From Deltaproteobacteria bacterium (GTDB lineage Bacteria; Desulfobacterota; DSM-4660; Desulfatiglandales; HGW-15): DNA of 32,451 bases. The notes beneath the pieces are model-generated. The model was not told the origin of the DNA. It saw only the letters and a program-made list of their open reading frames with translations, and searched no databases. The position numbers and the translations under genes are program-made. The stretch lies in the NCBI GenBank assembly GCA_019307745.1, contig JAFDJA010000008.1, positions 1 to 32,451 of the forward strand. The letters are read 5' to 3'. Within the stretch, counting starts at the first letter, position 1. Every line of letters begins with the position of its first letter. This document shows, piece by piece, positions 30,331 to 32,451 of this stretch.

Positions 30331-31455
30331 ATGAATGAAGGTCAGGGGAAAATGAAAGAACACATCCCTTCCGGATTAAGGGTTATTTTGGCTGGCGGCG
30401 GCACTGGCGGCCACCTATTTCCAGGCCTTGCAATCGGCAGAGAGATTGTACATCGCTATAAAGGCTCTGAGGTTCTTTTTGTTACAGGCCGCAGGAAGAT
30501 TGAGTCTGATATATTGATCAATTCCGAGTTTAGGCAATCAGCGATCTGTATAGAGGGATTGATGAAGCGTGGATTGATTAAAGGGCTCATGGTTATATCG
30601 ATGTTCCCTTTCAGTCTGTTACAGTCAATTTTTATCATCAGGAGGTTATCCCCCGATATAGTAATAGGCGTAGGAGGGTATTCGGCAGGGCCAGTCTGCC
30701 TTGCCGCAAGGTTGATGAGAGTTGCCACAGCTATTCATGAACAGAATTCTTTTCCCGGACTGACAAACAGGCTGCTGTGCAGGGTGGTTGACAGGGTCTT
30801 TATCTCATTTGAGCAGAGCAGGAATTTTTTCCCTGGGGGGAATATAATTTTTACGGGAAATCCCATCAGAAGAGAGTTGTTGGAAAAGCAGGAAGACAAC
30901 CATAGGGACAGAGAAAAATTTACCGTCCTTATTACTGGCGGGAGTCAGGGGGCAAGTGCTACTAACAGCGCTGTTATCGATGCCTTGGGAGTTATGTCAG
31001 GAAGAAAGGGGCGGCTGCTTCTGATCCATCAGACAGGTGAAGCGGATTATCTCCGTGTAAAAGATGCGTATGAGGGCAGTGGATTTCAATATGAAGTGAC
31101 TCCTTTTATAAAGGATATCGCTTTTGCTTATCATCAGGCGGATATAGTCGTAGCTAGGGCTGGGGCAACCACAATCTCTGAACTTGCAGCATTAGGCAAA
31201 CCTTCTATCCTGATTCCTTTTCCTTATGCTGCTAATGATCATCAGTTGACAAATGCCAGGATGCTTTCCGATATAGGGGGGGCTGAGATCATTCTACAGG
31301 CTGACCTTAATGGTGAGCGGTTGGCAGCTCTTCTGATGAAATATATGGACGACAGGGATGCTCTTAAATATATGGGCGAACAGGTGTTGAGAGCAGGAAG
31401 ACCAAATGCAGTGAACAAAATAATGGATCAGCTGGAAGATATGGTCGGCCGCTGA
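30331..31455 (+). CDS. murG: Lipid II synthase MurG (GlcNAc transferase)
   Basis: A membrane-associated GT-B glycosyltransferase adding GlcNAc to lipid I on the cytoplasmic face. Motifs are 'VILAGGGTGGHLFPGLAIG' (the glycine-rich lipid-binding loops), 'VGVGGYSAGPVCLAARLM', 'TAIHEQNSFPGLTNRLLC', 'FTGNPIRREL', 'VLITGGSQGASATN' and 'VVARAGATTISELAALGKPS'. The start is uncertain: the ORF track uses a GTG at 30307 that overlaps the ftsW stop but has no ribosome site. The ATG at 30331 has GCGGGA 7 nt upstream and is my choice (374 aa). An ATG at 30352 is also possible. Confidence 0.96.
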   Translation: MNEGQGKMKEHIPSGLRVILAGGGTGGHLFPGLAIGREIVHRYKGSEVLFVTGRRKIESDILINSEFRQSAICIEGLMKRGLIKGLMVISMFPFSLLQSIFIIRRLSPDIVIGVGGYSAGPVCLAARLMRVATAIHEQNSFPGLTNRLLCRVVDRVFISFEQSRNFFPGGNIIFTGNPIRRELLEKQEDNHRDREKFTVLITGGSQGASATNSAVIDALGVMSGRKGRLLLIHQTGEADYLRVKDAYEGSGFQYEVTPFIKDIAFAYHQADIVVARAGATTISELAALGKPSILIPFPYAANDHQLTNARMLSDIGGAEIILQADLNGERLAALLMKYMDDRDALKYMGEQVLRAGRPNAVNKIMDQLEDMVGR

Positions 31456-31470
31456 CATAGTGATTAAGAG

Positions 31471-32451
31471 ATGGAGACATTCGGTAAAATAAGACATATA
31501 CACTTTGTGGGCATAGGCGGTATCGGCATGAGCGGCATTGCCGAGCTTCTGCTTAATTTAGGTTATAAGGTGAGCGGTTCTGATCAAAGCAGTTCAGAGA
31601 TAACTCTCAGGCTTTCAGAGCTGGGTGGCAGGATATATACCGGCCATCAGAGGGGGAATATTGAAGGCGCGGATGTTGTGGTCTTTTCCTCTGCAGTACC
31701 TGATGATAATCCGGAGATAATATCTGCCAGGGAGAACTGTATTCCTGTAATCCCCAGGGCTGAAATGCTCGCAGAGTTGATGAGATTGAAGTATGGAGTT
31801 GCAGTAGCAGGTGCTCATGGAAAGACCACTACTACATCAATGATCGCTTCCATTATGGCTGCGGGCGATCTTGATCCCACTGTGGTAATAGGCGGAAGAC
31901 TTGATATCTGGGGAGGGGGCAATGTCAAACTGGGTCAGAGTGATATACTGGTTGCGGAATCAGATGAGAGTGATGGATCATTTATGGCCCTTTCTCCTAC
32001 AATAGCGGTGATTACAAATATTGATTTTGAACATGTAGAATATTATGGCGACATGGAGAATATTCGTACTGCCTTTGTGGATTTTATAAATAAAATCCCT
32101 TTTTACGGGATCGCGATCCTGTGTATGGATAACGAGGAAATTCAGAATATTATCCCGCGCCTGAAAAAACGATATCTCACATATGGCCTTTCCTCGCAGG
32201 CGGATATCAGGGCTGTGGATATTAAGGAGCACCCTTCAGATGTGGATTTTGAAGTGATGTCCCGGGATGAGTCACTCGGCCGTGTGGTTGTTGGAATGCC
32301 GGGGATGCATAACGCGATGAACGCCCTTGCTTCAATTTCCGTGGGCCTGGAGTTCGAGATAAATATGAAAGATATCAGAAAAGGTCTTGCCAATCTGGGA
32401 GGACTTGCAAGGCGCTTTCAGGTTAAGGGTGAAAGGGGGGGAGTCCTTGTT
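31471..32451 (+). CDS. murC: UDP-MurNAc:L-alanine ligase MurC (3' end beyond the window)
   Basis: 327 codons stay open to the last base of the window, and the ORF track missed it because no stop is present. It starts [20 protein letters not shown] with the MurC Rossmann loop '[14 protein letters not shown]' (14-27). The ATP loop is '[11 protein letters not shown]' (114-124), followed by '[11 protein letters not shown]', '[12 protein letters not shown]', '[15 protein letters not shown]' and 'LGGLARRFQ'. All are typical of MurC. About 130-140 residues of the C-terminal domain are missing. It lies 15 bp after murG; the ribosome site is weak (AAGAG). Confidence 0.95.
   Translation, partial: METFGKIRHIHFVGIGGIGMSGIAELLLNLGYKVSGSDQSSSEITLRLSELGGRIYTGHQRGNIEGADVVVFSSAVPDDNPEIISARENCIPVIPRAEMLAELMRLKYGVAVAGAHGKTTTTSMIASIMAAGDLDPTVVIGGRLDIWGGGNVKLGQSDILVAESDESDGSFMALSPTIAVITNIDFEHVEYYGDMENIRTAFVDFINKIPFYGIAILCMDNEEIQNIIPRLKKRYLTYGLSSQADIRAVDIKEHPSDVDFEVMSRDESLGRVVVGMPGMHNAMNALASISVGLEFEINMKDIRKGLANLGGLARRFQVKGERGGVLV

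Noticed and set aside
1-32451. Search for tRNA, rRNA, CRISPR arrays, integrases or toxin-antitoxin pairs
   Set aside because: No cloverleaf-like, rRNA-like or regularly spaced repeat array was seen, and no recombinase or toxin motif occurs in any accepted frame; reading by eye cannot exclude a divergent small RNA.

Overview
The window looks like chromosomal DNA of a Gram-negative, anaerobic bacterium of the Desulfobacterota (former Deltaproteobacteria) type. That assignment is an inference from gene content. It rests on two BcrA/BadF-type ATPases (acyl-CoA reductase/dehydratase activators), an AprA-like flavoprotein paired with a two-cluster ferredoxin, a dockerin/EF-hand tail of a style common in that group, a CHASE2 serine/threonine kinase, a PASTA-tailed FtsI, and a MurE with the meso-diaminopimelate signature. 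No tRNA, rRNA, CRISPR array, phage gene or intact insertion sequence was seen.

Layout. 1-4.4 kb: the start of a putative exported protein (minus strand, cut by the window edge), a gene-poor stretch with a decayed reading frame, a PilZ-like protein, an unrecognised 332-aa protein with a 77-aa partner, then the minus-strand pair yggS-ttcA. A second decayed reading frame overlaps the 5' end of yggS. 4.3-7.3 kb: nudC (NADH pyrophosphatase), a NupC-family nucleoside transporter and a PPC/DUF296 protein. 7.3-11.5 kb: two minus-strand activase ATPases facing a plus-strand operon of a 77-aa protein, an AprA-like flavoprotein and a ferredoxin, closed by a strong symmetrical terminator. 11.6-12.3 kb: a 5'-truncated metallophosphoesterase-dockerin pseudogene bracketed by a 13-bp inverted repeat. 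12.6-14.0 kb: queE-queC (7-deazaguanine/queuosine pathway). 14.2-18.6 kb: a minus-strand phosphosignalling module of CHASE2 kinase, PP2C phosphatase and FHA protein; the kinase gene is bracketed by a 37-39-bp direct repeat. 18.6-19.7 kb: gene-poor DNA with at least one coding-like remnant.

19.7-32.45 kb: the division/cell-wall (dcw) cluster, all plus strand: mraZ, rsmH, ftsL, ftsI, murE, murF, mraY, an unrecognised 62-aa ORF, murD, ftsW, murG and murC (cut by the window end). A sigma70-like promoter overlaps four AAAGTG boxes at exact 10-bp spacing just upstream of mraZ, which suggests MraZ autoregulation. MurC, D, E and F build the UDP-MurNAc-pentapeptide, MraY and MurG make lipid I and lipid II, and FtsW, FtsI and FtsL act at the septum.

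The most interesting non-routine items are the Mollicute-like MraZ operator, the small conserved-looking ORF between mraY and murD, the repeat-flanked kinase module, the pair of activases with no catalytic partner in view facing an AprA-like redox pair, and several decayed reading frames missed by the ORF track. I did not find a clearly new multi-gene defence or mobile system. All identifications come from reading motifs by eye; no database search was possible.
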